Positions 46,274-55,482 are shown, numbered from the stretch's first letter. The stretch is DNA of 63,768 nt from Hydrogenophaga sp. (GCF_030373225.1 NZ_JAUCZG010000027.1:1-63768); one strand, 5' to 3'. Numbers and translations are program-made. The notes: generated by a model not told the origin, from the letters alone.

Positions 46274-46551
46274 GGAGCATCCCAGGGTTTGAGTTCCCCA
46301 CCTTCGAGCACCTTGATCTGGTTTTCCACCGCCTCGAGACGGGCGCGGCAGTAGGCGAGCAGCTCGGCGCCGCGCTGGTAGCGCGTGAGCAGCTGGTCCA
46401 GCGGCAGCTGCCCGGCGTCGAGCTGGGACACGAGTTGCTCAAGCTCTTCGAGCGCGGCTTCGTAATTCGCCGCGACAGCGGGCGTGTCGCCGGCGGGAGC
46501 GGCTGAGGCGTTTTTGGGGGAGCGGGGCACGGCGGCGGTTCGATCGTTCAC
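46270..46551 (-). CDS. xseB: Exodeoxyribonuclease VII small subunit
   Basis: The 93-residue XseB subunit has the helical core [19 protein letters not shown] and [16 protein letters not shown]. It binds XseA to form exonuclease VII, which degrades single-stranded DNA. The GTG at 46551 is chosen because a TAGAAT hexamer at 46559-46564 ends 7 nt before it. A longer reading from 46599 would run through that promoter. It heads xseB-ispA-dxs, a common arrangement in proteobacteria. The roughly 24 N-terminal residues are not conserved. Confidence 0.9.
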   Translation of the reverse strand: MNDRTAAVPRSPKNASAAPAGDTPAVAANYEAALEELEQLVSQLDAGQLPLDQLLTRYQRGAELLAYCRARLEAVENQIKVLEGGELKPWDAP

Positions 46552-46558
46552 GGGTTTG

Positions 46559-46564
46559 ATTCTA
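46559..46564 (-). promoter_or_regulatory. -10 hexamer of xseB
   Basis: TAGAAT on the minus strand, 7 nt before the xseB GTG, with no Shine-Dalgarno. Probably a leaderless start. Confidence 0.45.
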
Positions 46565-46618
46565 AAGTGGGCGCGCCTTTGCATACCGTTGCAGGACAAC
46601 GGGTACTGCCCTGCGGGG

Positions 46619-46760
46619 TAGAATTCGGCCCTTTTTCATCACTGACGGGCGACCACCGCCCGGAGGGACGCACCACTCCACCCATCCCGCGCGAATTCGT
46701 CTCACGAGCACAGCGCTTACCCTGCCCCTTCATAGGGGGAGTCTCTAGGTCAGGACCACG
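46619..46760 (+). promoter_or_regulatory. Promoter and structured leader of the Rieske gene
   Basis: TAGAAT at 46619-46624 would give a leader of about 130 nt before the ATG at 46761. Two hairpins are visible: CGGGCG/CGCCCG at 46646-46662 and CCCC/GGGG at 46725-46739. I cannot assign it to a known riboswitch class. Confidence 0.35.
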
Positions 46761-47924
46761 ATGTCTGATTTAAGTCTTCAACTGCAGCAGGCCGCAAGCC
46801 AACTTCAGGTTTCCAGCTACTTTGACGAGGCGCTGTTCCAGCGCGAAAAGCAACTTCTCTTCCAGCGCGGGCCCCGCTATGTGGGGCACCAACTCGCTGT
46901 TCCCGCTGTCGGGGACTACCACGTCCTGCCACAGGAAGCGGGCGGTCGTGCCCTCGTGCGGACCGCCAGCGGCGTGGAACTGGTGTCCAACGTCTGTCGA
47001 CACCGCCAGGCCATGATCCTCGAAGGGCGGGGCAACCTGCTCGAGACCCGCAGCGGCAGCGCGGCCGGCAACATCGTGTGCCCCCTGCACCGCTGGACCT
47101 ACAGCGGCATCCAGGGCGCACGGGCCGGCCAGTTGCTCGGTGCGCCCCACTTCGACAAAGACCCCTGCCTGAACCTGAACAACTACCCGCTGCGCGAGTG
47201 GAACGGCCTGCTGTTCGAGGACAACGGATGCGATGTCGCCACCGATCTCGCCCACATGGGTCCGCGCGCTGCGCTCGACTTCGAAGGCATGGTGCTGGAC
47301 CACGTGGAGCTGCACGATTGCAACTACAACTGGAAGACCTTCATCGAGGTTTACCTCGAGGACTACCATGTCGCGCCGTTTCACCCCGGCCTGGGTGGCT
47401 TTGTCACCTGCGAAGACCTGCGCTGGGAACTCAAGCCCGAGTACTCGGTGCAGACGGTGGGTCCGGCCAACCTGCTGGGCAAGGCGGGCAGCCCGGTGTA
47501 CCAGCGCTGGCACGAACAGCTGATGCAGTACCGGCAGGGCCGGATGCCCGAGCACGGTGCCATCTGGCTGACCTACTACCCGCACATCATGGTCGAGTGG
47601 TACCCGCACGTGCTCACGGTCTCCACGCTGCATCCGGTGAGCGTGGACAAGACCATCAACATGGTCGAGTTCTACTACCCCGAGGAAATCGCCGCCTTCG
47701 AGCGCGAATTCGTTGAGGCCCAGCGCGCCGCCTACATGGAAACCTGCCTGGAAGACGACGAGATCGCCGAACGCATGGACGCGGGACGCAAGGCGCTGCT
47801 GGCGCGCGGCGACAACGAGGTCGGCCCCTACCAGAGCCCGATGGAAGACGGCATGCAGCACTTCCACGAGTGGTACAGGAAGAAGATGAGCCCCCCCGCA
47901 CCGCCTGCGGCGCGGGGAGGCTGA
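46761..47924 (+). CDS. Rieske aromatic ring-hydroxylating oxygenase, alpha subunit-like
   Basis: This 387-residue oxygenase has an N-terminal Rieske [2Fe-2S] site, Cys79/His81 (NVCRHRQ) and Cys107/His110 (VCPLHRW). The catalytic domain has mononuclear iron ligands of the His203-x4-His208 type (DYHVAPFHPG). It resembles the choline monooxygenase-like/SRPBCC branch, so the substrate may be an amine or aromatic. No ferredoxin or reductase gene is adjacent. The tail (MSPPAPPAARGG) is low-complexity, encoded by a GC-rich palindrome. It precedes the DMT transporter gene by three bases, suggesting paired metabolism and export. Confidence 0.87.
   Translation: MSDLSLQLQQAASQLQVSSYFDEALFQREKQLLFQRGPRYVGHQLAVPAVGDYHVLPQEAGGRALVRTASGVELVSNVCRHRQAMILEGRGNLLETRSGSAAGNIVCPLHRWTYSGIQGARAGQLLGAPHFDKDPCLNLNNYPLREWNGLLFEDNGCDVATDLAHMGPRAALDFEGMVLDHVELHDCNYNWKTFIEVYLEDYHVAPFHPGLGGFVTCEDLRWELKPEYSVQTVGPANLLGKAGSPVYQRWHEQLMQYRQGRMPEHGAIWLTYYPHIMVEWYPHVLTVSTLHPVSVDKTINMVEFYYPEEIAAFEREFVEAQRAAYMETCLEDDEIAERMDAGRKALLARGDNEVGPYQSPMEDGMQHFHEWYRKKMSPPAPPAARGG
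47888..47922. repeat. GC-rich palindrome at the 3' end of the Rieske gene
   Basis: CCCCGC and GCGGGG arms flank a CGCCTGCGGCG-like centre. It resembles the intergenic GC repeats but is translated as the last residues of the protein. Confidence 0.45.
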
Positions 47925-47927
47925 ATC

Positions 47928-48818
47928 GTGCAGGCGTTATGGATGCTGCTCGCGTCGCTGTTTTTTGCCACCATGGGCGTGTGCATCAAGTTTGCATCGA
48001 CCCACTTCAACAGCTTCGAGATCGTCTTCTACCGGGGATTGGTGGGTGTGGCCTTTCTGATCGGCCTCACGCGGGCCAAAGGTGTGTCGCTGGCAACGAA
48101 CGTTCCCATGATGCACGTGTGGCGCAGCGTGGTGGGCGTGACGGCGCTGACCGCCTGGTTTTATTCGATCGCGATCCTGCCGCTGGCAACGGCCATGACC
48201 CTGAACTACATGAGCAGCGTGTGGATCGCTGCGTTTCTGCTGGGCGGCGCGCTGCTGGTGCAGGGTCGCAACGCACCCATTCGCCAGCAGGCCCCTCTGT
48301 TCCTCACGGTGCTGGCGGGTTTCGGTGGCGTGGCGATGATGCTGCGGCCCACGCTGGGCGAAGGTCAGGCGGTGGGTGCGCTGGTGGGCCTGATGTCCGG
48401 CATCTTCTCGGCCTTTGCCTACCTGCAGGTGGCCGCGCTGGCCAGGGCCGGTGAGCCCGAGAGCCGCACCGTGTTCTATTTCTCCATCGGCGCCGTGGCG
48501 GCCGGCGCCCTGGGCATGGTGTTCGTCGGTGCCAGCGACTGGCACTGGCCGAGCGCCCTGTGGTTGCTGCCCATCGGTCTGCTGGCGGTCTTCGGGCAAC
48601 TCTGCATGACCCGCGCCTACTCCAGCGGCGCGACGATGGTGGTGGCCAACCTGCAGTACTCCGGCATCGTCTTCGCTGCGCTCTACAGCCTCACCATCTT
48701 CGGCGACCAGCTGCCCCTGATCGGCTGGCTCGGCATGGGCCTGATCATCGTCAGCGGCATCACCGCCACCGTGCTGCGGGCCCGTGCGGTGCCGCTTGCA
48801 CCCGCAGAGGACCACTGA
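47928..48818 (+). CDS. EamA/DMT-family transporter
   Basis: This 296-residue inner-membrane protein has about ten hydrophobic helices in two EamA repeats (FFATMGVCIKFASTHF at the start, LQYSGIVFAALYSL in the second half). Such proteins export amino acids or other metabolites. The GTG at 47928 lies 3 bases after the Rieske stop, and the start of the first helix supports it; an internal ATG at 47943 is possible. It is likely co-transcribed with the Rieske gene. The substrate is unknown. Confidence 0.9.
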   Translation: MQALWMLLASLFFATMGVCIKFASTHFNSFEIVFYRGLVGVAFLIGLTRAKGVSLATNVPMMHVWRSVVGVTALTAWFYSIAILPLATAMTLNYMSSVWIAAFLLGGALLVQGRNAPIRQQAPLFLTVLAGFGGVAMMLRPTLGEGQAVGALVGLMSGIFSAFAYLQVAALARAGEPESRTVFYFSIGAVAAGALGMVFVGASDWHWPSALWLLPIGLLAVFGQLCMTRAYSSGATMVVANLQYSGIVFAALYSLTIFGDQLPLIGWLGMGLIIVSGITATVLRARAVPLAPAEDH

Positions 48819-48834
48819 CGCCCCGGACCTCAAG

Positions 48835-48840
48835 CACAAT
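48835..48840 (+). promoter_or_regulatory. -10-like hexamer of the sulfurtransferase gene
   Basis: CACAAT ends 6 nt before the ATG at 48847. No Shine-Dalgarno; a possible leaderless start in the 28-base gap after the transporter gene. Confidence 0.4.
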
Positions 48841-48846
48841 GTGCGC

Positions 48847-49704
48847 ATGCTCACCACACTGATCACGGCCGACGAACTGCAACAACACCTGGCCAGCGAC
48901 ACGCCGCTGCGGGTCTTCGACTGCAGCTACGAACTCATGAATCCCGAAGCGGGCGCAGCGCAGTACCACGACGAGCACATTCCCGGCTCGGTGTACGTGC
49001 ACCTCGACCACCATCTCAGCGACAAGACCGGTGCCGACCGCGCCAGTGGGGGACGCCATCCCCTGCCCTCGCGCGAGACTTTTGCGCAGCGGCTGGCCGC
49101 GCTGGGTTTGTGGGACGGCATGCAGGTGGTGGTGCTCGACCGGCAAGGCGGCAGCCAGTGCGGCCGGCTCTGGTGGATGCTCAAGTGGTGTGGACACGAG
49201 GCCGTGGCGGTGCTCGACGGCGGTCTTGCCGCCTGGAAAGCCGCCGGCGGCCCGCTGCAGAGCGGACCGTCGGTGGCCCCCGAAGCCGGGGTTTTCACCT
49301 TGCAGCCCACGGCTGCGGCCACCGCATCGACCGCCTCCCTCCTGAAGGACCTGGGGCGTCCCGGCCAGACGGTGATCGACGCGCGAGCGGCCGCCCGCTT
49401 TCGCGGCGAGGTCGAGCCGCTCGATCCGGTGGCGGGTCACATCCCGGGTGCCCTGAACCGTCCGTTTGCCAACAACTTCGGCCCCGACGGCCGTTTCAAG
49501 CCGCCCGCCCAGCTGCGCGCCGAGTTCGAGCAGCTGCTGGCCGGGCGCGACCCTGCCGGGGTGGTGCACCACTGCGGCAGCGGCGTGAGCGCGGTGCCGA
49601 ACCTGCTGGCCATGGAAATCGCAGGCCTGGGCCGTGCAGCGCTGTACCCCGGCAGCTGGAGCGAGTGGTGCAACACGCCCGGTGCGCCTTGCGCCGTCGG
49701 CTGA
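48847..49704 (+). CDS. Rhodanese-type sulfurtransferase (thiosulfate or 3-mercaptopyruvate)
   Basis: This 285-residue tandem-rhodanese enzyme has an inactive N-terminal domain and an active C-terminal one. The persulfide Cys243 sits in HHCGSGVSA. The CGSGV-type loop is typical of SseA-like mercaptopyruvate sulfurtransferases rather than thiosulfate rhodanese. Domain motifs EHIPGSVYVHLD and GHIPGALNRPF are both present. It is cytoplasmic. The ATG at 48847 begins the first domain. The sensor kinase gene follows after 37 bases. Confidence 0.9.
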   Translation: MLTTLITADELQQHLASDTPLRVFDCSYELMNPEAGAAQYHDEHIPGSVYVHLDHHLSDKTGADRASGGRHPLPSRETFAQRLAALGLWDGMQVVVLDRQGGSQCGRLWWMLKWCGHEAVAVLDGGLAAWKAAGGPLQSGPSVAPEAGVFTLQPTAAATASTASLLKDLGRPGQTVIDARAAARFRGEVEPLDPVAGHIPGALNRPFANNFGPDGRFKPPAQLRAEFEQLLAGRDPAGVVHHCGSGVSAVPNLLAMEIAGLGRAALYPGSWSEWCNTPGAPCAVG

Positions 49705-49741
49705 ACCTGTCCGTGACGCCCGCCCCTCCCACCGCCGCCAC

Positions 49742-52282
49742 ATGTCCCAGCACGAAGACGCCGCGCAGGAAATCCTGCGCGAGAAGGACCGCAGATCCGC
49801 ACTGATGCTGTTGTGTGCGGCCATCGGCGTGGCAGGTGCGCTGGTGCTCGCGATGGAGCTGGTGCTGGCCGCACCCGGTGAACACGAGGCCTGGGTGGCC
49901 GGCGGGCTCACCGCCATGGCCTGGATCTGCTTTGCCCTCACCAGGATGGATCGCACCCGCTTCGTGGCGCATGCCATCGTGGCCTCGGTGCTCGGCGCCG
50001 CCATCTTCTCCACCCTCACCTACGGCTCGGTGCGGACTGCCGTGGGCTTTCTGTTCATGGCTGCGGTCGTGGGAGCCGGGATTTTTCTGGGACGCACGGC
50101 TCTCATCGTCACGACCGTGGCCAGTGTGGGATCGCTGGGCGTCCTGACCTGGGCGGAGACCGCCGGCCTGTTGACGGCCACGCCCAATTTCGATGCCAGC
50201 CTGCGGGTGTGGATCACGCACGCGACCTCCATCCTCGTCTGCGCCCTGATGGTGCACCACAGCCGGGTGAGAACACGCCGGGCACTGGACCTCAAGAGCC
50301 GCGAATTCGAACGCCGCAAGGCCACCGAACTGGAGCGCGACCGAAACCTCGATCGCTTCGCCCGCATCTTTCGCACCAGCCCCAGCCCCATGATCGCGCA
50401 GTCGGCGCGCACCGGTTCCATCCTGGATGTGAACCCGGCGTTCGAGCGCAGCTACGGCTACACCCGCGAGCAGGTGCTCGGCCGCCAGGAAAGTTTTCTT
50501 TGGCACGACGCCACCCAGCGGGAAGCCTACCTGCAACGGCTCTTTGCCGAGCGACACATGGACCAGTATTCGTGTCTGGGGCGACGCGCCGACGGCACCG
50601 TCTTCCAGGCCCTCATCTCCAGCGAGATGGGCACCGACCACGAAGACAAGCTCATCATCACCACCATCTCCGATGTGAGCGCGCAGGCCGACGCGATGGA
50701 GCGCCTCAAGCGCTCAGAAGAACGGTTTGCCAAGGCCTTCAACTTCAGTCCGCTCAACCTCACCATCACGCGCCTGTCCGATGGCAGCTTCGTGGAGATC
50801 AACCAGGCGCAGGACACGGTGCAAGGCTTCGGGCTGGAAGAACAGATCGGCAAGACATCGCTCGACACCGGGGTCTGGCGAACGCCGGCCGACCGCGAAC
50901 GGTTCGTGGCACAACTGCTGCGCGACGGCCGCATCGACAGCTTCGAAACCGTCATGCGCCACAAGGATGGCAGCCTGATCGACACCCGGCTGTGGGCCGA
51001 ACTCATCGAAATCGACGGTGAGGCGTGCATCCTGTCCTGCACGATCAACGTCACCGCCGAAAAACGGCGCGAGTCCCTGCTGCTCAACGTGGCCAGGGGC
51101 GTGGCGGCGGAAACCGGCGAGGCCTTCTTCGAAGCGCTCACGCGCCACCTCAGCGAGGCCATCGGCTGCGACATGGTGGTGATCGGCGAATGCCGCGACA
51201 TCCAGCAGGTGCAGGTGCTTTCGATCTGGAAAGACGCACGTCCTCTGCCCACCTTCAGCTTCGACACATCCAACACGCCGTGTGCCGAAACGCTGGCACA
51301 AAGAGACGTGTTCGTCTGCGCGCAAGACCTGCCGCAGGGCTTTCCGCAAGCCCGGGGCATCCACCGCGAAGGGTTTCAGTCCTACCTCGGTCAGGCGCTG
51401 CGCGACGCTGACGGCACGCCCATCGGCATCCTGTTCGCCATGTGGCGCAAACCCCTGGCGTTGAGCGAAGACCTGCAGGCCCTGGTGTCCATCTTCGCCA
51501 GCCGCGCCAACGCAGAACTGGTACGCCTGCACCGCGACCGCGAGATCCAGCGCCTGACCGAGACCCTGGAGCAGCGGGTGCGGGAGCGCACCGCCGATCT
51601 GCAGAAGCTCAACGCCGAACTCGACTCTTTCGCCTACACGGTCTCGCACGATCTCAAGTCACCGCTGCGGGCCATCGACGGCTTCACCCGCCTGCTGGAC
51701 GAACAACTCGGCGGTCGGCTCAACCAGGACGAGCGCGAGATGTTCGACCGCGTGCTGTCGTCCACCACCCGGATGGGCGCCCTCATCTCGGCCCTGCTGG
51801 CGCTGGCTCGCGTGAGCCAGGCCTCGCTGGAACGCCAGACCGTCGACCTGAGCCAGCTGGTGCGGGCCATCCTGGCCGAAGAGCAGGGGCGGCAACCCGC
51901 GCGGCAGTTGCAGTGTCAGGTGGCCGACGGTCTGCAGGCCGAATGCGACCCCCAGCTCACCCGCATCGCGCTGGAGAACCTGTTGGGCAATGCCCTGAAG
52001 TACAGCCGCGACCGGCCAGAGACCGTGATCGAGTTCGGCCAGACCCTGGCAGAGGATGGCCGGACGACCCGCTACTTCGTGCGGGACAACGGCGTGGGGT
52101 TCAACATGGCCTACGCGGCCAGACTGTTCCAGCCCTTCCAGCGGCTGCACATGGCCAACGAGTTCGAGGGCACCGGCATCGGCCTGGCCACGGTGCGCCG
52201 CATTGTCGAGCGCCATGGGGGCACCATCACGGCCTGCAGCGCGCCGGGCGAAGGCGCCACGTTCAGCTTCTCACTGGGCTGA
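49742..52282 (+). CDS. Membrane sensor histidine kinase with PAS and GAF domains
   Basis: This 846-residue kinase has about six N-terminal membrane helices (residues 20-180) and a short coiled linker. Two PAS domains follow (near 200-310 and 325-435), with a PAC-type end at VTAEKRRE. A GAF domain (about 445-590), a coiled coil and a HisKA domain with His636 (YTVSHDLKSPLRA) come next. The HATPase domain has ENLLGNALKYS, DNGVGF and GTGIGLATV. All catalytic boxes are intact. No response regulator gene is adjacent, so the partner is encoded elsewhere. The layout resembles bacteriophytochrome-like kinases without the chromophore cysteine. The signal is unknown. Confidence 0.92.
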   Translation: MSQHEDAAQEILREKDRRSALMLLCAAIGVAGALVLAMELVLAAPGEHEAWVAGGLTAMAWICFALTRMDRTRFVAHAIVASVLGAAIFSTLTYGSVRTAVGFLFMAAVVGAGIFLGRTALIVTTVASVGSLGVLTWAETAGLLTATPNFDASLRVWITHATSILVCALMVHHSRVRTRRALDLKSREFERRKATELERDRNLDRFARIFRTSPSPMIAQSARTGSILDVNPAFERSYGYTREQVLGRQESFLWHDATQREAYLQRLFAERHMDQYSCLGRRADGTVFQALISSEMGTDHEDKLIITTISDVSAQADAMERLKRSEERFAKAFNFSPLNLTITRLSDGSFVEINQAQDTVQGFGLEEQIGKTSLDTGVWRTPADRERFVAQLLRDGRIDSFETVMRHKDGSLIDTRLWAELIEIDGEACILSCTINVTAEKRRESLLLNVARGVAAETGEAFFEALTRHLSEAIGCDMVVIGECRDIQQVQVLSIWKDARPLPTFSFDTSNTPCAETLAQRDVFVCAQDLPQGFPQARGIHREGFQSYLGQALRDADGTPIGILFAMWRKPLALSEDLQALVSIFASRANAELVRLHRDREIQRLTETLEQRVRERTADLQKLNAELDSFAYTVSHDLKSPLRAIDGFTRLLDEQLGGRLNQDEREMFDRVLSSTTRMGALISALLALARVSQASLERQTVDLSQLVRAILAEEQGRQPARQLQCQVADGLQAECDPQLTRIALENLLGNALKYSRDRPETVIEFGQTLAEDGRTTRYFVRDNGVGFNMAYAARLFQPFQRLHMANEFEGTGIGLATVRRIVERHGGTITACSAPGEGATFSFSLG

Positions 52283-52363
52283 ACAACGCGGGCGCAGTGC
52301 GTCGCGCCCTCGAGAGGGGATGCGGCTGCACGCGGTGAGCAAGCGACGGGGGTGTGTCCTGCC

Positions 52364-53167
52364 TCAGTGCGCCAGGCTGCTCACCAGTGTGACCAGCGCT
52401 ATCCCGCCCATCAGCCACCCGACCTGGGCGAGCGTGTCCGCGAAGCCCAGTTGTTTCTGCAATTGCGGAATCAGGTCGGCCAGCGCCACGTACACAAAGC
52501 TGCTGGACGCGGCCACCAGGAAAAAGGGCAGGTAGTCCTGCAGCTGGGTCACGAGGAAGTAGCCCACCACGCCGCCCAGGGCCGTGACCGTGCCGGCCAG
52601 CGAGACCTTGACCAGTGCGGCGCGCTGGGTGCCCGAGGTGTGGCGCAGCACGACCAGATCACCGATGTGGTGCGGCACTTCGTGCGCCAGCACCGCCAGC
52701 GAGGTGATCACACCCAGGCGCATGTCGGCCAGAAAGGCCGACGCGATCAGGATGCCGTCGCCAAAGGCGTGCACGCTGTCGCCGGCCAGCACGGCCCAGC
52801 CGCCCGAGCGCGGGCCGTGGTGGTGGGCGTGGGCGTGAACGTGGTGGTGGTCATGGGCGTCATGCCCGGCTTCCTGCGCCGGGCCCTGGTTGTGCTCGTG
52901 GCCGTGGTGCCAGAGCTCGGCCTTGTCGAGCAGAAAGAAGAACACCAGCCCGGCCAGCAACATGGCAAACAGTTCGTGGGCGCCGGCCTCGCTCTCGAAG
53001 GCTTCGGGCAGCAGGTGCATGAAAGCCGTGGCCATGAGCGCGCCGGCGGCCAGGCTGAGCATGTGCTGCGTGAAGCGCCCAAGCATCGCAAAGGCCAGCA
53101 GCGCGGCCAGCCAGACGCTGCCCACGCCGGCCGCCACGGTGCCTGTCAGGATCGCCAGCAAGGTCAT
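52364..53167 (-). CDS. ZIP-family metal transporter
   Basis: This 267-residue ZIP permease imports Zn2+ or other divalent metals. It has eight probable helices, a His-rich cytoplasmic loop at 87-118 (HHGHEHNQG, HDHHHVHAHAHHHG) and the metal-binding helix motifs DSVHAFGDG and HEVPHHIGD. It resembles the LIV-1-like bacterial branch (ZupT/YKE4-like). It lies 71 bases downstream of the dienelactone hydrolase gene but after a terminator, so it is probably expressed alone. No Zur box was recognised in the gap. Confidence 0.9.
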   Translation of the reverse strand: MTLLAILTGTVAAGVGSVWLAALLAFAMLGRFTQHMLSLAAGALMATAFMHLLPEAFESEAGAHELFAMLLAGLVFFFLLDKAELWHHGHEHNQGPAQEAGHDAHDHHHVHAHAHHHGPRSGGWAVLAGDSVHAFGDGILIASAFLADMRLGVITSLAVLAHEVPHHIGDLVVLRHTSGTQRAALVKVSLAGTVTALGGVVGYFLVTQLQDYLPFFLVAASSSFVYVALADLIPQLQKQLGFADTLAQVGWLMGGIALVTLVSSLAH

Positions 53168-53189
53168 GGGTTGTTCTCGATTCGTCCAC

Positions 53190-53214
53190 AAAAAAGGCCG
53201 CTCTGGAGCGGCCT
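53190..53214 (-). terminator. Rho-independent terminator after the hydrolase gene
   Basis: AGGCCGCTC and GAGCGGCCT form a perfect 9-bp stem around TG. Five or more T follow on the minus strand. Confidence 0.88.
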
Positions 53215-53237
53215 GGGGTCTGGCGCAACGGTGCGGC

Positions 53238-54137
53238 TCAGGCCACTCCGTGCTGCTTGAACCACGCCAGCGCGCGTTTCCAGCCGTCTTCGGCCGCCTC
53301 CTTGCGGAAACTCGGCCGGTAATCGGCGTGGAAGGCATGGGGTGCCTCGGGGTAGACCACAAAGGTCGAAGCCCTGGCGGCCGCACTGCCCGCTGCCAGA
53401 GCGGCCTTCATCTTATCAACCGTGTCAAGGGGAATGCCGGTATCGGCGGCACCATAGAGACCCAGCACCGGGCCATTCAGACGGGCCGCCACGTCCACCG
53501 GGTGCTTCGGGTTGAGCGGCGTGGCCTCGCCCACCAGCCGCCCGTACCAGGCGACACCGGCCTTGACCGCCGGGTTGTGCGCCGCGTACAGCCAGGTCTG
53601 GCGTCCGCCCCAGCAGAAGCCGGTCACGCCCACCCTGGTGGCATCGCCGCCGTTGGCCGCGGCCCAGGCCACGGCCGCATCGAGATCGGCCATCACCTGC
53701 GCGTCGGGCACCTTGGAGATCACCTCGGCGATCAGCCTGGCCATTTCACCGTAGCTTTGCGCATCGCCCTGGCGCACGAACAGCTCGGGCGCGATCGCCA
53801 GGTAGCCTGCCCGGGCGAAGCGCCGCGCAGTGTCGGCGATGTACTCGTGCACGCCGAAGATCTCGGACAGCACCAGCACCACCGGCAAGCCGGTCTTGCC
53901 CGCCGGAGCGGCACGGTAGGCCGGCATCTTGAAGCCGTTGACGTCGATCATCACGTCGCCCACGGTGAGGCCATCGGACGGCGTCTTGATCGCGGTCTGC
54001 GCCACCAGCGGCGCGGCGGCGGCCGCATAGCCCACACCCAGCGCAGCCTTGATGGCGGTGCGGCGGGTGGCGCCGTGTTCGTTCGACCGACCGGGCAGCA
54101 AGGCGCCGAGGTCCTGGGCATGTTGGTCGTTGAGCAT
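53238..54137 (-). CDS. Secreted dienelactone hydrolase family protein
   Basis: This 299-residue alpha/beta hydrolase has the DLH triad: Cys175 (GFCWGGR), Asp in YGAADTGIP and His in EAPHAFHADY. The N-terminus carries a twin-arginine-like leader (ATRRTAIKAALGVGYAAAAAP, ending near LVAQ), so it probably acts in the periplasm, unlike classic cytoplasmic DLH. AGGAGA precedes the ATG at 54137. It lies 47 bases downstream of a serine hydrolase gene and ends at a terminator. The substrate may be an ester or lactone; it is unknown. Confidence 0.87.
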   Translation of the reverse strand: MLNDQHAQDLGALLPGRSNEHGATRRTAIKAALGVGYAAAAAPLVAQTAIKTPSDGLTVGDVMIDVNGFKMPAYRAAPAGKTGLPVVLVLSEIFGVHEYIADTARRFARAGYLAIAPELFVRQGDAQSYGEMARLIAEVISKVPDAQVMADLDAAVAWAAANGGDATRVGVTGFCWGGRQTWLYAAHNPAVKAGVAWYGRLVGEATPLNPKHPVDVAARLNGPVLGLYGAADTGIPLDTVDKMKAALAAGSAAARASTFVVYPEAPHAFHADYRPSFRKEAAEDGWKRALAWFKQHGVA

Positions 54138-54184
54138 GGTCTGTCTCCTGGTCTGGTTGTCGGACCCGCAGTCTGCCATGTCCC

Positions 54185-55375
54185 TTAAACCCGGGTGGCA
54201 GCATCGAACATGTCGAGCAGTTCCGGCTCCCAGGCCCCTTGCTGGTCGACCGCCGTCTGCACGAGCACCGTGCGGGTGGGCATGTCGATGAACACGCGCT
54301 GGCCGTGGTGCCCGTGCATGGCAGGGCGCGAGCCGTCGGCGCGGGCATGCCAGAACAAGGCCTTGTAGCCCTGCGTCAGCCGGGCCCGGCCAACGCGCAC
54401 CGCGTGATCGGCTTCGCTCCACGATGTGCACTCGCTGATCCAGGCGTCGCTCACGACGGCCTTTCCATCAAGGCTTCGCCCGCGATGGGCGACCAGCTGA
54501 CCCAGGCGTGCCCAGTCGCGCAGGCGCGCCGCAAAGCCGATGCTGTTGAACTCGGCCCCGCGCGCATCGGTGAACCAGGTGGCGGGTGCCTCGGCGCCCA
54601 TGGGCTGCCACAAGGCCCGCTCGGCGAACGACGACAGCGAGCCACCGGTGACGCGGCGCATCACCATGCCCAGGGTCAGCGCCCCCAGCTCGTTGTAGTT
54701 GAAGCGTTGTCCTGCGGCTTCGCTGCGGCGGTTCCAGCCAGCCACCGTGCGCGCGATGTCCGGGTCCCGGCCGAGCAGCGCGCCGGGGTAAAGAATGGCG
54801 TTGTCACGCGCGTGCACCACATCGGCGCCGCTGCACATGTTGGCCAGATGGCGCAGCGAGGTCTCGCCGTGCAGGGTGCCGCCGAGTTCGGGCAGGTAGC
54901 GGGAGGCCAGGTCGTCGAGCGAGGCGATGAGTCCGCGGTCCAGGCAGATGCCCAGCAACAGCGAGGTGACGCTCTTGGCCATCGACCAGCTTTGCAGGCG
55001 CATCGACGGCTGGCGGGCAAACCGGTAGCGCTCGAACAGGATGTTGCCGTCGCGCGCGATCAGCAGTCCGGTCACCGGCCACTGCGCCAGGTAGGCATCG
55101 GGTGTTTTGCTGGACAGGCCGGATCGGTAGCGGAAATCGTTCGCCGGCGTGTCGTTCCAGCCCACCACACGACCGCCGGCGCGCAGCGTGTTGTGGCGGA
55201 TGTAACGCTCGTGGCCACCCGAATAGTTGCCCACGCGAAACTCGGGCAAGCGCTCGAAGCTGGATCGGCTCTCGGGGTAGCCACGCAGCGCCCCCCACCT
55301 GTCGTCGGTCTGCGCCCAGGCCGGCAGGCCAGCCATCGCAAGACCGGCGCAAAGGAACGCGCGGCGATGTTGCAT
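54185..55375 (-). CDS. Serine hydrolase, beta-lactamase class C/esterase family
   Basis: This 396-residue protein has a short signal (MQHRRAFLCAGLAMAGLPAW, cleavage after WAQ) and the serine-hydrolase motif Ser131-Met-Ala-Lys134. The Tyr motif NYNELG and an HGHHGQ segment near the end stand in place of the KTG box. These fit periplasmic 6-aminohexanoate-dimer hydrolase/esterase-like proteins rather than a true beta-lactamase. It heads a possible two-gene unit with the dienelactone hydrolase. A GC-rich repeat lies just upstream. Confidence 0.85.
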   Translation of the reverse strand: MQHRRAFLCAGLAMAGLPAWAQTDDRWGALRGYPESRSSFERLPEFRVGNYSGGHERYIRHNTLRAGGRVVGWNDTPANDFRYRSGLSSKTPDAYLAQWPVTGLLIARDGNILFERYRFARQPSMRLQSWSMAKSVTSLLLGICLDRGLIASLDDLASRYLPELGGTLHGETSLRHLANMCSGADVVHARDNAILYPGALLGRDPDIARTVAGWNRRSEAAGQRFNYNELGALTLGMVMRRVTGGSLSSFAERALWQPMGAEAPATWFTDARGAEFNSIGFAARLRDWARLGQLVAHRGRSLDGKAVVSDAWISECTSWSEADHAVRVGRARLTQGYKALFWHARADGSRPAMHGHHGQRVFIDMPTRTVLVQTAVDQQGAWEPELLDMFDAATRV

Positions 55376-55399
55376 GTCAGTGTCCGGCGCAGGTACCCC

Positions 55400-55482
55400 G
55401 CCCAGGGGCGCCGCGGAACCGGCTCTGCCGGGCCGCAGGCGCCGCCCCCTCGAGGGGGTCGCGCGAAGCGCGGCGGGGGTGA
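55400..55482. repeat. GC-rich hairpin repeat between polA and the serine hydrolase gene
   Basis: ACCGGCTCTGCCGG and GCGCGAAGCGC hairpins are separated by CCCCCTCGAGGGGG. The order matches the elements at 13154 and 27700, with diverged sequence. Confidence 0.75.

Noticed and set aside
46640..46665. Mini-ykkC or similar riboswitch before the Rieske gene
   Set aside because: Only one of the expected hairpins with an ACG-type loop could be argued, and spacing does not fit; kept only as an unassigned leader.
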